A stretch of 19,422 bases of DNA, taken from the NCBI GenBank assembly GCA_964471235.1, contig CAYYGL010000091.1:1-19422 (forward strand), given 5' to 3'. The position numbers and the translations under genes are program-made. This document shows, one piece after another, positions 1-8,121 of this stretch. The notes beneath the pieces were generated by a model, which was not told the origin of the DNA, ran no database searches, and saw only the letters and a program-made list of their open reading frames with translations. Within the stretch, counting starts at the first letter, position 1. The number at the start of each line of letters is the position of its first letter. Source of the DNA: CAYYGL01 sp964471235 (GTDB lineage: Bacteria > Calditrichota > Calditrichia > RBG-13-44-9 > J075).

Positions 1-69
1 CTTAAACGGGAGCGTTTTTTCAAATCACCGGCCGGGTATGGCTGGTTGAAAGACCATGGGATAATTTAA
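1..69 (+). CDS. C-terminal end of an unrecognised gene cut by the window edge
   Basis: Frame 1 is open from the first base and encodes 22 residues, beginning LKRERFFKSP and ending WLKDHGII, before a TAA at 67-69. The composition (basic and aromatic, no low-complexity stretch) looks like a real C-terminus, and the long non-coding gap that follows fits the end of a gene. I do not recognise the family, and a run of 22 open codons can also occur by chance. No terminator hairpin is visible just after the stop. Confidence 0.4.
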   Translation, partial: LKRERFFKSPAGYGWLKDHGII

Positions 70-539
70 TATAAAAAATTTCTGAGAACTTTTGTTGACT
101 TGTAAATCCATAAATATCTTACCCCACCGCAGTGAGTGATGAATAATCAAGGTTAACTCCACTCATTTATTTTCGATAAAAAATTTCACAACCCTTGCAA
201 ACTGTCACAATCGGCGAATTCTTATATGGTAACTTGGGTTGCTCTAATCGTGATCTGACACACCTTTTTGACTCAGGGAAGAGTTAAGCCATTTGCCTCC
301 TGAGTAAGAATTTAAACCATCCAGTATCCGGGTAGAACGGCAGGTAATCGTTGTATCTCTTCCCAGCACCGGATATAATGGCGAAAAAATGAACCGGTGA
401 GCAAATCCGAATCAGGCAGTAATGTAAAATAATTTCCCAAAATCAAACGGTTTGGGTAATCTATTTTCAACTCTTACCGATGTTCCAGTAAGGAATTAAC
501 ACTGGCAATGTTTTTGCTTAAAAAACAAGGGATTATAAA
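70..539. other. 470-base intergenic region upstream of the large T9SS protein
   Basis: No convincing gene is seen on either strand. Bases 60-240 are AT-rich. A weak sigma-70-like pair, CTGTCA then TATGGT with a 17-base spacer at about 203-231, would start a transcript shortly before the structured element at 271-375, but the match is poor. The last 150 bases (390-539) carry no hairpin I could identify. A weak AAGG lies about 10 bases before the ATG at 540. Confidence 0.4.
271..375 (+). promoter_or_regulatory. Candidate structured RNA leader with two overlapping stems (copy A)
   Basis: Three perfect complementary pairs are visible: ACTCAGG (271-277) with CCTGAGT (299-305); GGGAAGAG (276-283) with CTCTTCCC (357-364); and TATCCGG (325-331) with CCGGATA (369-375). 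The first two share the bases GG at 276-277 and are arranged a-b-a'-b', so they can form either a pseudoknot or two alternative folds. The 3' end lies 164 bases before the start codon at 540. The leader of the second secreted protein (4503-4577) has the same order of arms. I do not recognise a known riboswitch class, and stems of this length can arise by chance in a region of this size. Confidence 0.3.
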
Positions 540-3500
540 ATGAGGGAGCAAACAGTGAAGTTTTTGAAGTACATGTTAGGGATAACATACTTGCTGATAA
601 GCGGTGTATATGCCCAAACCGATTCATTAAATATTTTTTGGGATCCCAATAGTGATCCCGATATCTATCGGTATTTACTGCAGCGATCAGTCAATTCGAC
701 CAACAATTTTTCAAATCTTCAATACGTATTCCATCCTAATACCCATGTAGTGGATCACGCGGTGCAGCCGGGGAATTTGTATGCCTACCGGGTGGCTGCC
801 CTGGATTCTGCCGGTAACATAAGCGGCTGGTCGAATATCGATGCGGTTGGAATTCCCCTGATCCAGCTTCAGCTAAATACCGTTACCACCGGGCAGGATA
901 CCACCATAGCTCTGTCCTCCATTTTAACAGACCCCGATAATACCGTATCCGAATTGCAGGTGCAAATCAGCCAGCAAAACAATGTAACGGTTACCGTTCA
1001 AGGAGGAAATCTGATATTAAGCCCGTCACCGCCAAACTATGTAGGACCGGCATCGTTCACCATGCGGGTGGAAGACCCGGATACGTTATTCGATTTGAAA
1101 ACATTCAATTTCCAATATGTTGACAATGTACCGGCCGTCTTTACGGTCAGTATTCCGCCTCCCGTATTCGATGAGGACAACAGCTTTTCCATTTTTATGG
1201 ATAGCGTGGTAACGGTCAGCAATTTTAATAAGGATCAACTCACCTGGGCATTTGTGACCGGTCCCGACTTGCAATACAGCTATAACAGCACGACCCGGGT
1301 GGTTACGATTTCGTCCCAGGCACCCAACTGGTTTGGGCAGGATCAATTGGCGGCAACCGCCCAGGCGCCGGATTTATCCACGGCTTCCGATACGGTCACG
1401 GTCACGATCAACTCCGTAAACGACGCACCGGTGCTCAATCTCTCCCTCCTCCAGGTCAGCGACAACCCGGACAGCAATATCATTGATCTGAAGCCCTATT
1501 CAAGCGATGTGGACAATACCGACCTGGAGCTCACCTGGACATTCTCCGGCTTCACCAATTTTAATTTTCAATGGGTTGACCAGGCGCAGAAGATTGTGCA
1601 GATAATTCCGTTAAATAATGTTACCAGCGAAACCGGTTCCTTTACGGTGACCGACCCGGGGGGCGCTTCCGATACCGCACCGGTTACCATTGAGGTTACC
1701 GGCAACCCGCTTATCTTTACGGTTAACATTCCCGATGTGAATTTTGATGAAGACCTGAGCTATCAAATCCAGATGGATAGTGTCATCTCAAATTCCCTCT
1801 ATCCACCGGATCAACTTAGCTGGACATTTACTCCGGGAGCCAATCTGGATTACACGTATGATGCTGCCACCCGTATCCTGACGCTTCAATCCCAAAATCC
1901 CAACTGGTTCGGGCAGGACCAAATGACCGCTGTGGCCACTGACCCGGCTCAGGATACCGCCTCTGGTTCATTTACGGTTACTATCAACCCGGTGAATGAT
2001 GCCCCCATCACCACCCTGCAAACCCTGTTTATCTCCAGTGATCCCGATAGCAACATCATCGACCTCACCGGTTTCGCCGTAGATGTGGACAACACTTCTT
2101 CCGAACTGGATTGGGAATTCTGGAATTTTACCCATTTTAATATTGTGTGGGTAGACCAGGCAGCGCACATCATCCAGATCATCCCGCTGGATACAGTGAG
2201 CATCGATAACGGCTTCTTCCGGGTATTTGACCCCCAGAATGCGGCGGATACGGCAGCGGTCACCATCCAGGTAGTGAATAATTCCCAGAATGTGTTTCTG
2301 GTGAATATCCCCGACCAGACGTTTCCGGAAGACCAAACCGTGCAAATAGACCTGGATACCACCGTGTTCAACAGCAATTACCCGCCGGAACAAATTACCT
2401 GGAGTTTTAATGCCGGTTCCAATTTGAGATTTACTTACAATGCCAATTCCCGAAGCGTAGTGATTCAATCCAAGAATGCCGACTGGTTCGGGCAGGATGA
2501 TATGGTGGCAATCGCCACCGATCCGGATAACCAGACCGCCCGGGATACCTTTCAGGTCGTTATCCTGCCGGTGAACGATCCGCCCAGCATCTCCATCAGT
2601 TCGCTGTATATCACCGATAATCCGGATAGCAATCTAATCGACTTAACCCAATATGCTGTGGATGTGGATAATACTCCACTGGATTTAAATTGGTCCTTTT
2701 CCGGGTATTCCCATTTTAACATAGAGTGGATTGACCAGACGAATAAAATTATCCGGATTTCACCGCTGGATACATTTTCTACCGAAACCGGTTTTTTCTA
2801 TGTATCAGACCCATCCGGCGCGAGTGATACCGCCCAGGTGGATATCCATGTACTCCGGAACGGTCAACCAATCTTCGAAGTTCATGTGCCCGATGCGGTC
2901 TTTGATGAAGATACCCAATTCCAGATTCAAATGGATACCGTTCTGCAGGTTTCCGATTATCCTCCCTCCCAGATATCCTGGACATTTGACCCCGGTCCCA
3001 ATCTGACATACGTTTACAGTGCCACATCCCGAAAGGTGACCATCCAATCCAGTGTGCCGGATTGGTACGGAACTGACGAAATGGTTGCCATTGCCTTTGC
3101 ACCGGATCAATCCACCCGGGCGGATACTTTCCAGGTCACCATTCTCCCGGTCAATGATGCCCCACAGGCAAACATCACAAATCTGTTTGCCAGTCCGTTC
3201 AGCAACAATCTATATGATTTGAAGTTGTATGCCAACGATGTTGATAATTCACCTGAGGAACTGGATTGGGAATTCTGGGGATACTCCCAATTTGATGTGG
3301 AATGGTTTGACCCGGCTAACAAGATTATCCAAATAACGCCCCATTTAAATGCATCCAACGAGACCGGCTTTTTCCGGGTGATTGACCCGTTGAACGCTTC
3401 AGACACCAGCCTGGTAACCATCACCTACATTGCCAACAATACACCTCCCCATCTTAAATTTCCCGTAAATTTCACAATCGGGGAGGACAGCTCCCTTCAG

Positions 3501-4289
3501 GTTGATTTGTTCAAATATATGGTCGATTCAACCAATACCGTTGGCGAAATGACCTGGCAGTTTGCACAAGGTCCTCATCTGGCGGTTCAATTTGATTCCA
3601 CTAATTATAAGCTGCAAATCATCCCGGAACCGGATTGGTACGGTTCTTCTTACGTGGATATTACCGTCACTGATCCCTTTAATTTGTCCGACCAGGAACG
3701 AGTAAATCTCACTATTGAAAACCGAAATGATTTGCAAAATTTTGTCATTCAGGCTTCCGGTGATAACGAGGTGACTTTTGATATTCAAAGCGAATTACCA
3801 TCCCTCCTCGATATTAGTTACTGGTATAATACCTTCCAGATTATCACCGTGAGTATGGTCAATTATCAAGTTCGTCATATCGTAACCTTAACGAATCTCC
3901 TGCCGGATACTACCTACCATTTTAAAGTGAAATTAACCGATGAGAATGGCAAGGTGTTGACGATACCGGATTCGACTTTTCATACCGGTACAGCGGCACT
4001 TAGTTTGGCGAATAAAGACTTGATAGTGTATCCGAACCCCATTAAACCCAGTGAGGGGCAAAATGAAATGATTTTTGTGAATCTTCCCGAGGAAACCAAT
4101 AAGATTGTTTTATACTCTGTATTGGGAGAAAAAATTTATGAAGAAGAAGTACCCGGCACCCGACGCGAATACCGGATCAACATTGCCAATAATACTCGAG
4201 TACAGCTTCCGAGTGGGCTGTATATCTACATGGTAAAATCATCAACTTCCCAGGTATTAAAATCAGGGAAAATTGTCATTATTCGATAA
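540..4289 (+). CDS. Large secreted repeat protein with FN3 domains and T9SS sorting tail
   Basis: A 1249-residue exported, probably surface-bound or released protein. An N-terminal signal peptide (hydrophobic about 8-23, cleavage after VYA or AQ near 25) is followed by an FN3-like domain (about 29-105), a cadherin-like module (about 113-198), four 193-residue repeats (200-971), one further half-unit (972-1063), an FN3-like domain (about 1065-1150) and a C-terminal sorting domain (1155-1249). The tail has the T9SS type A hallmarks YPNP (1164-1167), LYSVLGEKIY, GLYIYMV and a final KIVIIR. Each repeat contains DED, VND(A/P)P, DVDN and ETGxFxVxDP, acidic loops suggestive of calcium binding as in cadherin-like adhesins. 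No catalytic domain is seen, so adhesion or a structural role is inferred. A GTG at 555, preceded by GGGAG with a 6-base gap, is an alternative start that shortens the protein by five residues and leaves the signal peptide intact. Confidence 0.88.
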   Translation: MREQTVKFLKYMLGITYLLISGVYAQTDSLNIFWDPNSDPDIYRYLLQRSVNSTNNFSNLQYVFHPNTHVVDHAVQPGNLYAYRVAALDSAGNISGWSNIDAVGIPLIQLQLNTVTTGQDTTIALSSILTDPDNTVSELQVQISQQNNVTVTVQGGNLILSPSPPNYVGPASFTMRVEDPDTLFDLKTFNFQYVDNVPAVFTVSIPPPVFDEDNSFSIFMDSVVTVSNFNKDQLTWAFVTGPDLQYSYNSTTRVVTISSQAPNWFGQDQLAATAQAPDLSTASDTVTVTINSVNDAPVLNLSLLQVSDNPDSNIIDLKPYSSDVDNTDLELTWTFSGFTNFNFQWVDQAQKIVQIIPLNNVTSETGSFTVTDPGGASDTAPVTIEVTGNPLIFTVNIPDVNFDEDLSYQIQMDSVISNSLYPPDQLSWTFTPGANLDYTYDAATRILTLQSQNPNWFGQDQMTAVATDPAQDTASGSFTVTINPVNDAPITTLQTLFISSDPDSNIIDLTGFAVDVDNTSSELDWEFWNFTHFNIVWVDQAAHIIQIIPLDTVSIDNGFFRVFDPQNAADTAAVTIQVVNNSQNVFLVNIPDQTFPEDQTVQIDLDTTVFNSNYPPEQITWSFNAGSNLRFTYNANSRSVVIQSKNADWFGQDDMVAIATDPDNQTARDTFQVVILPVNDPPSISISSLYITDNPDSNLIDLTQYAVDVDNTPLDLNWSFSGYSHFNIEWIDQTNKIIRISPLDTFSTETGFFYVSDPSGASDTAQVDIHVLRNGQPIFEVHVPDAVFDEDTQFQIQMDTVLQVSDYPPSQISWTFDPGPNLTYVYSATSRKVTIQSSVPDWYGTDEMVAIAFAPDQSTRADTFQVTILPVNDAPQANITNLFASPFSNNLYDLKLYANDVDNSPEELDWEFWGYSQFDVEWFDPANKIIQITPHLNASNETGFFRVIDPLNASDTSLVTITYIANNTPPHLKFPVNFTIGEDSSLQVDLFKYMVDSTNTVGEMTWQFAQGPHLAVQFDSTNYKLQIIPEPDWYGSSYVDITVTDPFNLSDQERVNLTIENRNDLQNFVIQASGDNEVTFDIQSELPSLLDISYWYNTFQIITVSMVNYQVRHIVTLTNLLPDTTYHFKVKLTDENGKVLTIPDSTFHTGTAALSLANKDLIVYPNPIKPSEGQNEMIFVNLPEETNKIVLYSVLGEKIYEEEVPGTRREYRINIANNTRVQLPSGLYIYMVKSSTSQVLKSGKIVIIR
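1137..3452 (+). repeat. Four imperfect tandem repeats of about 579 bp (193 residues)
   Basis: Units begin at residues 200, 392, 585 and 778, where the text reads (V/I)F-x-V-x-(I/V)P, giving periods of 192, 193 and 193, with the next half-unit at 972. Each unit holds two beta-sandwich modules: one from DED through W(F/Y)G-x-D to VND-x-P, and one from DNPDSN through DVDN and W-x-D to the DP-x-x-A-x-DT motif. Unit 4 has lost the DNPDSN motif. The units have diverged in sequence, which argues for old duplication rather than recent slippage. Confidence 0.85.
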
Positions 4290-4323
4290 CGCTTTTTTAC
4301 CACCTTTTGAATAGGTTTGCCTT

Positions 4324-4357
4324 AAACGTCGGTTGTGCCCATACCGGCGTTTTTTTT
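4324..4357 (+). terminator. Rho-independent terminator after the large secreted protein
   Basis: AAACGTCGG (4324-4332) pairs with CCGGCGTTT (4344-4352) with one G-U wobble, an 11-base loop lies between, and a run of eight T follows (4350-4357). It sits 35 bases after the stop codon at 4287-4289 and separates the two secreted-protein genes into different transcription units. Confidence 0.85.
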
Positions 4358-4502
4358 GCCTTGCATCATGAACCGGCAGCGGTATATATTTCCAATAAAC
4401 TGAAACATGGCGGATAAAAATCATTTATAGGTGTTTTTTATTTTCAAAGTTGCCATACCGGGCCATCTGTAAAGAGGGATTGTGATGAATCGTGTCATGA
4501 AG

Positions 4503-4577
4503 CTCCCTGGAGAAAGCACGGGATTTTAGATACCAGGGAGATGCGGGATCTTGATGGCGTTTCGAGCCTTTCTCCGG
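4503..4577 (+). promoter_or_regulatory. Candidate structured RNA leader with two overlapping stems (copy B)
   Basis: CTCCCTGG (4503-4510) is perfectly complementary to CCAGGGAG (4533-4540), and GGAGAAAG (4509-4516) is perfectly complementary to CTTTCTCC (4568-4575), extendable outward by one G-U and one C-G pair to 4577. The two 5' arms share GG at 4509-4510, so the stems are either mutually exclusive or form an H-type pseudoknot. The element ends 38 bases before the ATG at 4615, where it could affect translation. Arm order, the shared GG and the first-loop length (22 bases here, 21 in copy A) match the element at 271-364 although the sequences differ. The remaining bases of the gap 4290-4614 hold only the terminator at 4324-4357. 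Confidence 0.35.
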
Positions 4578-4614
4578 CGACTTTGTGGTATATTACAAAT
4601 ACAAATTATTTCAA

Positions 4615-5469
4615 ATGCGATATCGTGTTCTTTTCATATTATCACTTTTTACCACCCTGTTATGGGGGCAGGGAGATTATCTGAAACTTGAATGGGATCC
4701 CAACCCCCAACCGGATGTCACCTGGTATTACATTTACCGGGATAATGGCATCGATGTCTTTGTGTTGATAGATTCCGTTCGCCATCCCACCTCTGTTTAT
4801 TATGATTACAACGTGGAACCGGGAATTCGTTATGTTTACAAAATTCAGGCAAAAAATACTGCCGGATTGTTCAGCGGTTTTTCAGAGAGCAGAACCGGAA
4901 TGATAGATCCGGTGGCTCTGAGTATCTCCGCCAGCGGTGATTCGGTTCAGATAGAGTGGACTACCCCACAGCCATATCAAACCCAATTGGTTTACGATAC
5001 CCAGTATCCTCCCCAAACCTATACCCCCTTGCAAAGTAGTTCTGACACCCTCCATCGGGTGATTTTGACCGGGCTACAGACCGGGGTTCCTTATTTTCTG
5101 AGCGGGCTTGCCCCGGATGGTCAGGGGAATTTGATTGCCACCGGGGATACTTCTTTTATTCTGGAAAGTGACAGTGTTATTGTGCCATTCGATTCCATTC
5201 CGGAGTTGCCTATCGTGGCTTATCCCAACCCGGTTCGCCAGGAGCACAGCGGCGTCTATTTTGATGGTGTGAAAGACGGGGTAAGTATCTACATTTTCAA
5301 TCTGGTTGGCGAGTTAATCTGGAAAGGTACTGCCACTAATACGAATCGACTTTTCTGGGATGTGAAAACCAATACCGGTGGAACCGTAAGCAGCGGTATC
5401 TATGTGTATGTGGTGAAAGATCGGGCTGATAAAAAGCAAGCATCCGGTAAAATTGTGGTACTTCGGTAA
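4615..5469 (+). CDS. Secreted FN3-domain protein with T9SS sorting tail
   Basis: A 284-residue exported protein when started at the ATG at 4615. An in-frame GTG at 4585 would add ten polar and aromatic residues ahead of a clean signal peptide (MRYRVLFILSLFTTLLWGQ), so the later start is preferred, although neither has a clear ribosome binding site. An FN3-like domain (about 20-96) opens with LEWDPNPQPDV, closely resembling the WDPNSDPDI stretch at the same place in the large protein upstream, and a second FN3-like domain follows (about 98-182). The C-terminal 85 residues are a T9SS type A sorting domain: YPNPV (203-207), IYIFNLVGELIW, GIYVYVV and final KIVVLR. No enzymatic domain is seen. It is separated from its neighbour by a terminator and probably has its own promoter. 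A shared secretion route and perhaps a shared surface role are inferred. Confidence 0.83.
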   Translation: MRYRVLFILSLFTTLLWGQGDYLKLEWDPNPQPDVTWYYIYRDNGIDVFVLIDSVRHPTSVYYDYNVEPGIRYVYKIQAKNTAGLFSGFSESRTGMIDPVALSISASGDSVQIEWTTPQPYQTQLVYDTQYPPQTYTPLQSSSDTLHRVILTGLQTGVPYFLSGLAPDGQGNLIATGDTSFILESDSVIVPFDSIPELPIVAYPNPVRQEHSGVYFDGVKDGVSIYIFNLVGELIWKGTATNTNRLFWDVKTNTGGTVSSGIYVYVVKDRADKKQASGKIVVLR

Positions 5470-5530
5470 GTGAGATTCCGTAAGTGACCGGCAATCTTGT
5501 CTTTTCTTTTTTTCATACAGAACCAGGCAC

Positions 5531-5558
5531 TTGACAAGCGCATGGCGCCAGCTACTAA
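5531..5558 (+). promoter_or_regulatory. Possible promoter of the ltaE-trkA-trkH operon
   Basis: A perfect TTGACA at 5531-5536 is followed, after 16 bases, by TACTAA (only three matches to TATAAT). The spacer carries the perfect palindrome TGGCGCCA (5543-5550), which could be an operator. The weak -10 makes this a low-confidence call. The rest of the 225-base gap (5470-5694) shows a T-rich run at 5502-5515 without a good hairpin, and nothing else. Confidence 0.25.
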
Positions 5559-5694
5559 CCACTCGCGTCCCATCTCCAATTTCACCACATCTATATCAGT
5601 CAATTTCGTTACGGTGATGTTTACTTTCCGGCAACACCTTGCATTATTCCCCAGTGTTCTTTAATTTTTCCCTACATTTTTAGGAGATAAGCGA

Positions 5695-6735
5695 ATGAGA
5701 AAACGAATCGTGGACTTACGAAGCGACACCCTGACCCGCCCCACCCCGGCAATGCGCGAGGTGATGGCATCCGCTGAGGTAGGTGACGATGTGTTTGGTG
5801 AAGACCCGACCATCAACCGGCTGCAGGAAATGGTAGCGGAGATGACCGGCAAAGAAGCTGCCCTGTTTGTGACCAGTGGGGTGCAGGGCAACCAGGTGTC
5901 CATCAATGCCCATACATGTCCCGGGCAGGAAATCATTGTTGATGAGAACAGTCATATTGTCAACTACGAATCCGGTGCCCCGGCGCTGCTTGCCGGGGTA
6001 AATGTGCATCCCCTGCCGGGCAAAAACGGGATCATCACCGCTCATCAAGTGGCAGGCGCCATCCGTCCGCCGGATGATCATTACCCCCAAACCGGCTTGA
6101 TATGCCTGGAAAACACTCACAATCGCGGCGGCGGAAATGTTTTCCCGATCGATGAAATCAAACGCATTTCCCGTCTTGCCCGGGAGAAAGGATTGCCGCT
6201 ACATCTGGACGGCGCCCGCCTGTGGAACGCCTCGGTGGAAACCGGCATCTCCCTGGAGGAATACGGACAGTATTTTGACTCCATGATGATGTGCTTTTCC
6301 AAAGGGTTGGGGGCGCCGGTGGGTTCGATTGTGGTGGGAAGCAAGGAATTCATCAAACGGGCACATTTTTATCGGAAAGCGTATGGCGGCGGCATCCGCC
6401 AGGGGGGTATTTTAGCAGCCGCAGCGATATATGCCCTCGAATTTCATCTGCCGCTGCTAAAAGATGACCATCGCCGGGCAAAACAATTGGCAGCTGAAAT
6501 TGCGGTTCTGCCCGGTATCTCACTGGATATCCAAACGGTACAAACGAATATCATCATTTTTGAGGTTGATCCGGCGTTCCTCGAAGCGGAGGTGCTGGTT
6601 ACCCGGCTTGCCGAAGCAGGTGTGTTATGCTTTACGTTTGGTCTCACCAAAATCCGCCTGGTCACTCACCTGGAAATAACCGATGATGATATCGAATATA
6701 CAGTTCATGTTTTCAAAAAAGTTTTAGGAGACTGA
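5695..6735 (+). CDS. ltaE: Low-specificity L-threonine aldolase (PLP-dependent)
   Basis: Predicted to cleave L-threonine and L-allo-threonine to glycine and acetaldehyde in the cytoplasm, feeding glycine and one-carbon metabolism. The 346-residue length is normal for this fold-type I PLP family. Family signatures are VDLRSDTLTRPTP (6-18), GDDVFGEDP (30-38), DENSHI with the cofactor-stacking His87, ENTHNRGGG (139-147), HLDGARLWNA with the cofactor-binding Asp172 (170-179), and the Schiff-base lysine Lys203 in CFSKGLGAPVGS. The start has a strong AGGAG eight bases upstream. The stop codon overlaps the trkA start as TGATG, and an AGGAG inside the ltaE 3' end serves trkA, so the two are probably translated in a coupled way. 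Phenylserine aldolase or beta-eliminating relatives are alternatives, but the motifs favour threonine aldolase. Confidence 0.93.
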   Translation: MRKRIVDLRSDTLTRPTPAMREVMASAEVGDDVFGEDPTINRLQEMVAEMTGKEAALFVTSGVQGNQVSINAHTCPGQEIIVDENSHIVNYESGAPALLAGVNVHPLPGKNGIITAHQVAGAIRPPDDHYPQTGLICLENTHNRGGGNVFPIDEIKRISRLAREKGLPLHLDGARLWNASVETGISLEEYGQYFDSMMMCFSKGLGAPVGSIVVGSKEFIKRAHFYRKAYGGGIRQGGILAAAAIYALEFHLPLLKDDHRRAKQLAAEIAVLPGISLDIQTVQTNIIIFEVDPAFLEAEVLVTRLAEAGVLCFTFGLTKIRLVTHLEITDDDIEYTVHVFKKVLGD

Positions 6736-8072
6736 TGAAAATTCTGGTGCTGGGAGCAGGAGAGGTCGGGTTTAATCTTACCAAACTCCTTTCTTTAGAA
6801 CATGACATTACCCTGGTTGAGAATGATCCTGGCAAGGTAAAACGCGCCAGCGAGCAGTTGGATGCTTTTATTGTAGAGGGAAGCGGAGCCAGTTATCATA
6901 CCTTAAAACAGGCTGATATCGGGAAGATGGATGTGCTGGCTGCCATGACCAACAATGATGAAGTCAATCTGATGGCTTGCCAGATTGCCCGGCATGTTGG
7001 GGTGCCCACCAAAATCGCCCGGGTGCGCAATCCGGAATATACCGAACCGAATTTTATAATTCCCCGGGAAGAATTGGGAGCAGATTTGATCATCCATCCC
7101 GAACTGGAGACAGCCGATGCCATTGTGCGGTTGATTCGCCGCTCCATTGCCACCGATGTCATTGAGTTCGGCGAGGGAAAAATTCAACTGCTGGGAATTC
7201 GCCTGGAGAGCAACGCCCCCATCCTGCGCATTCCCCTCAAGGAGTTGGGAAAGGAATTCATTCAACTTCCCATGCGGATTGTTGCCATTAATCGTAAAGA
7301 AAAAACCATTGTTCCCCGGGGAGATGACGTTCTGATTCCCGGCGACCAGATTTTTGTGCTGAGCGATCCCGACTATATAACAGATGTCATCCGATTAACC
7401 GGTAAGACGGATACTCATATCGGGGACATCATGATTCTGGGAGGCGGGTTGATTGCGCAATTCGTGGCGAAAGAACTTGCTGAAGAAACACGCATCAAAA
7501 TTATTGAGAGCAAATTGGAAAGATCGGAATATATCGCCGATATCCTTCCCAAATGCTTGATTATCCATGGGGATGGTCTGGATATCGATTTACTGGCTGT
7601 GGAGGGGTTAATGGATATGGATGCCTTCATTGCTGTTACCGGCAGCGATGAAACCAACATCATCGCTACGCTGATGGCTCGGCACCTCAAGGTACCCCGC
7701 ACCATCGCCCTGGTCAACAATGTGGATTATATGCCTATTACCCCGACCATCGGGATGGATGCGGTGGTCAGTAAACAGCTAATAACCGTAAATGCGGTGC
7801 AACGATTTATCCATCATCAACAAGTTGCCTCGGTTGCCAGTCTGCCCGGGGTGGAAGCGCAAATCATTGAATATGTAACCACTCCCAATTCAAAAATTAC
7901 TCGCAAACCGTTAAAGGAAATTCACTTTCCCCGGAACGCCATTGCCGGGGCGGTGATCCATAACGATCACGTGGTCATTCCCATGGGCGATACTCATATC
8001 TCTCCCGGCGATAAGGTGGTCGTTTTTACCCTGCCCCAGGCATTGCATGAGGTTGATAAACTTTTTTATTGA
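6735..8072 (+). CDS. trkA: Trk potassium uptake regulatory subunit TrkA
   Basis: Peripheral cytoplasmic NAD(H)-binding subunit that gates the TrkH potassium channel. The 445-residue protein has the full duplicated architecture of TrkA: an RCK-N Rossmann domain (1 to about 130) with GAGEVG at 7-12 and the ribose-binding acid Glu29, a TrkA-C domain (about 140-222), a second Rossmann domain (about 230-355) with GGGLIA at 236-241 and Glu258, and a second TrkA-C domain (about 366-445). The second glycine loop departs from strict GxGxxG because Ala241 replaces the third glycine, so nucleotide binding there may be weaker. Translation appears coupled to ltaE (TGATG overlap at 6733-6737, AGGAG at 6726-6730). 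The partner trkH follows 49 bases downstream, so both parts of the transporter are made from one transcript. Confidence 0.95.
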   Translation: MKILVLGAGEVGFNLTKLLSLEHDITLVENDPGKVKRASEQLDAFIVEGSGASYHTLKQADIGKMDVLAAMTNNDEVNLMACQIARHVGVPTKIARVRNPEYTEPNFIIPREELGADLIIHPELETADAIVRLIRRSIATDVIEFGEGKIQLLGIRLESNAPILRIPLKELGKEFIQLPMRIVAINRKEKTIVPRGDDVLIPGDQIFVLSDPDYITDVIRLTGKTDTHIGDIMILGGGLIAQFVAKELAEETRIKIIESKLERSEYIADILPKCLIIHGDGLDIDLLAVEGLMDMDAFIAVTGSDETNIIATLMARHLKVPRTIALVNNVDYMPITPTIGMDAVVSKQLITVNAVQRFIHHQQVASVASLPGVEAQIIEYVTTPNSKITRKPLKEIHFPRNAIAGAVIHNDHVVIPMGDTHISPGDKVVVFTLPQALHEVDKLFY

Positions 8073-8121
8073 GATCCGGGCGGTATTCTGGTTTACGAAT
8101 TTACAGGCATTGGACTAATTT

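Noticed and set aside
90..120. TTGACT with a following AT-rich stretch as a promoter
   Set aside because: No acceptable -10 lies at 16-18 bases; AT-richness alone explains it.
271..375. Known riboswitch classes (c-di-GMP-I, TPP, SAM-I, cobalamin, fluoride)
   Set aside because: The conserved core strings of these classes, as I remember them, are not present; only the stems are visible.
1968..2468. Open frame of 166 codons on the minus strand inside the large secreted protein
   Set aside because: It lies fully opposite a repeat-rich gene with clear domains, and similar antisense frames recur at the same phase in other repeat units, so it is a shadow of the coding strand.
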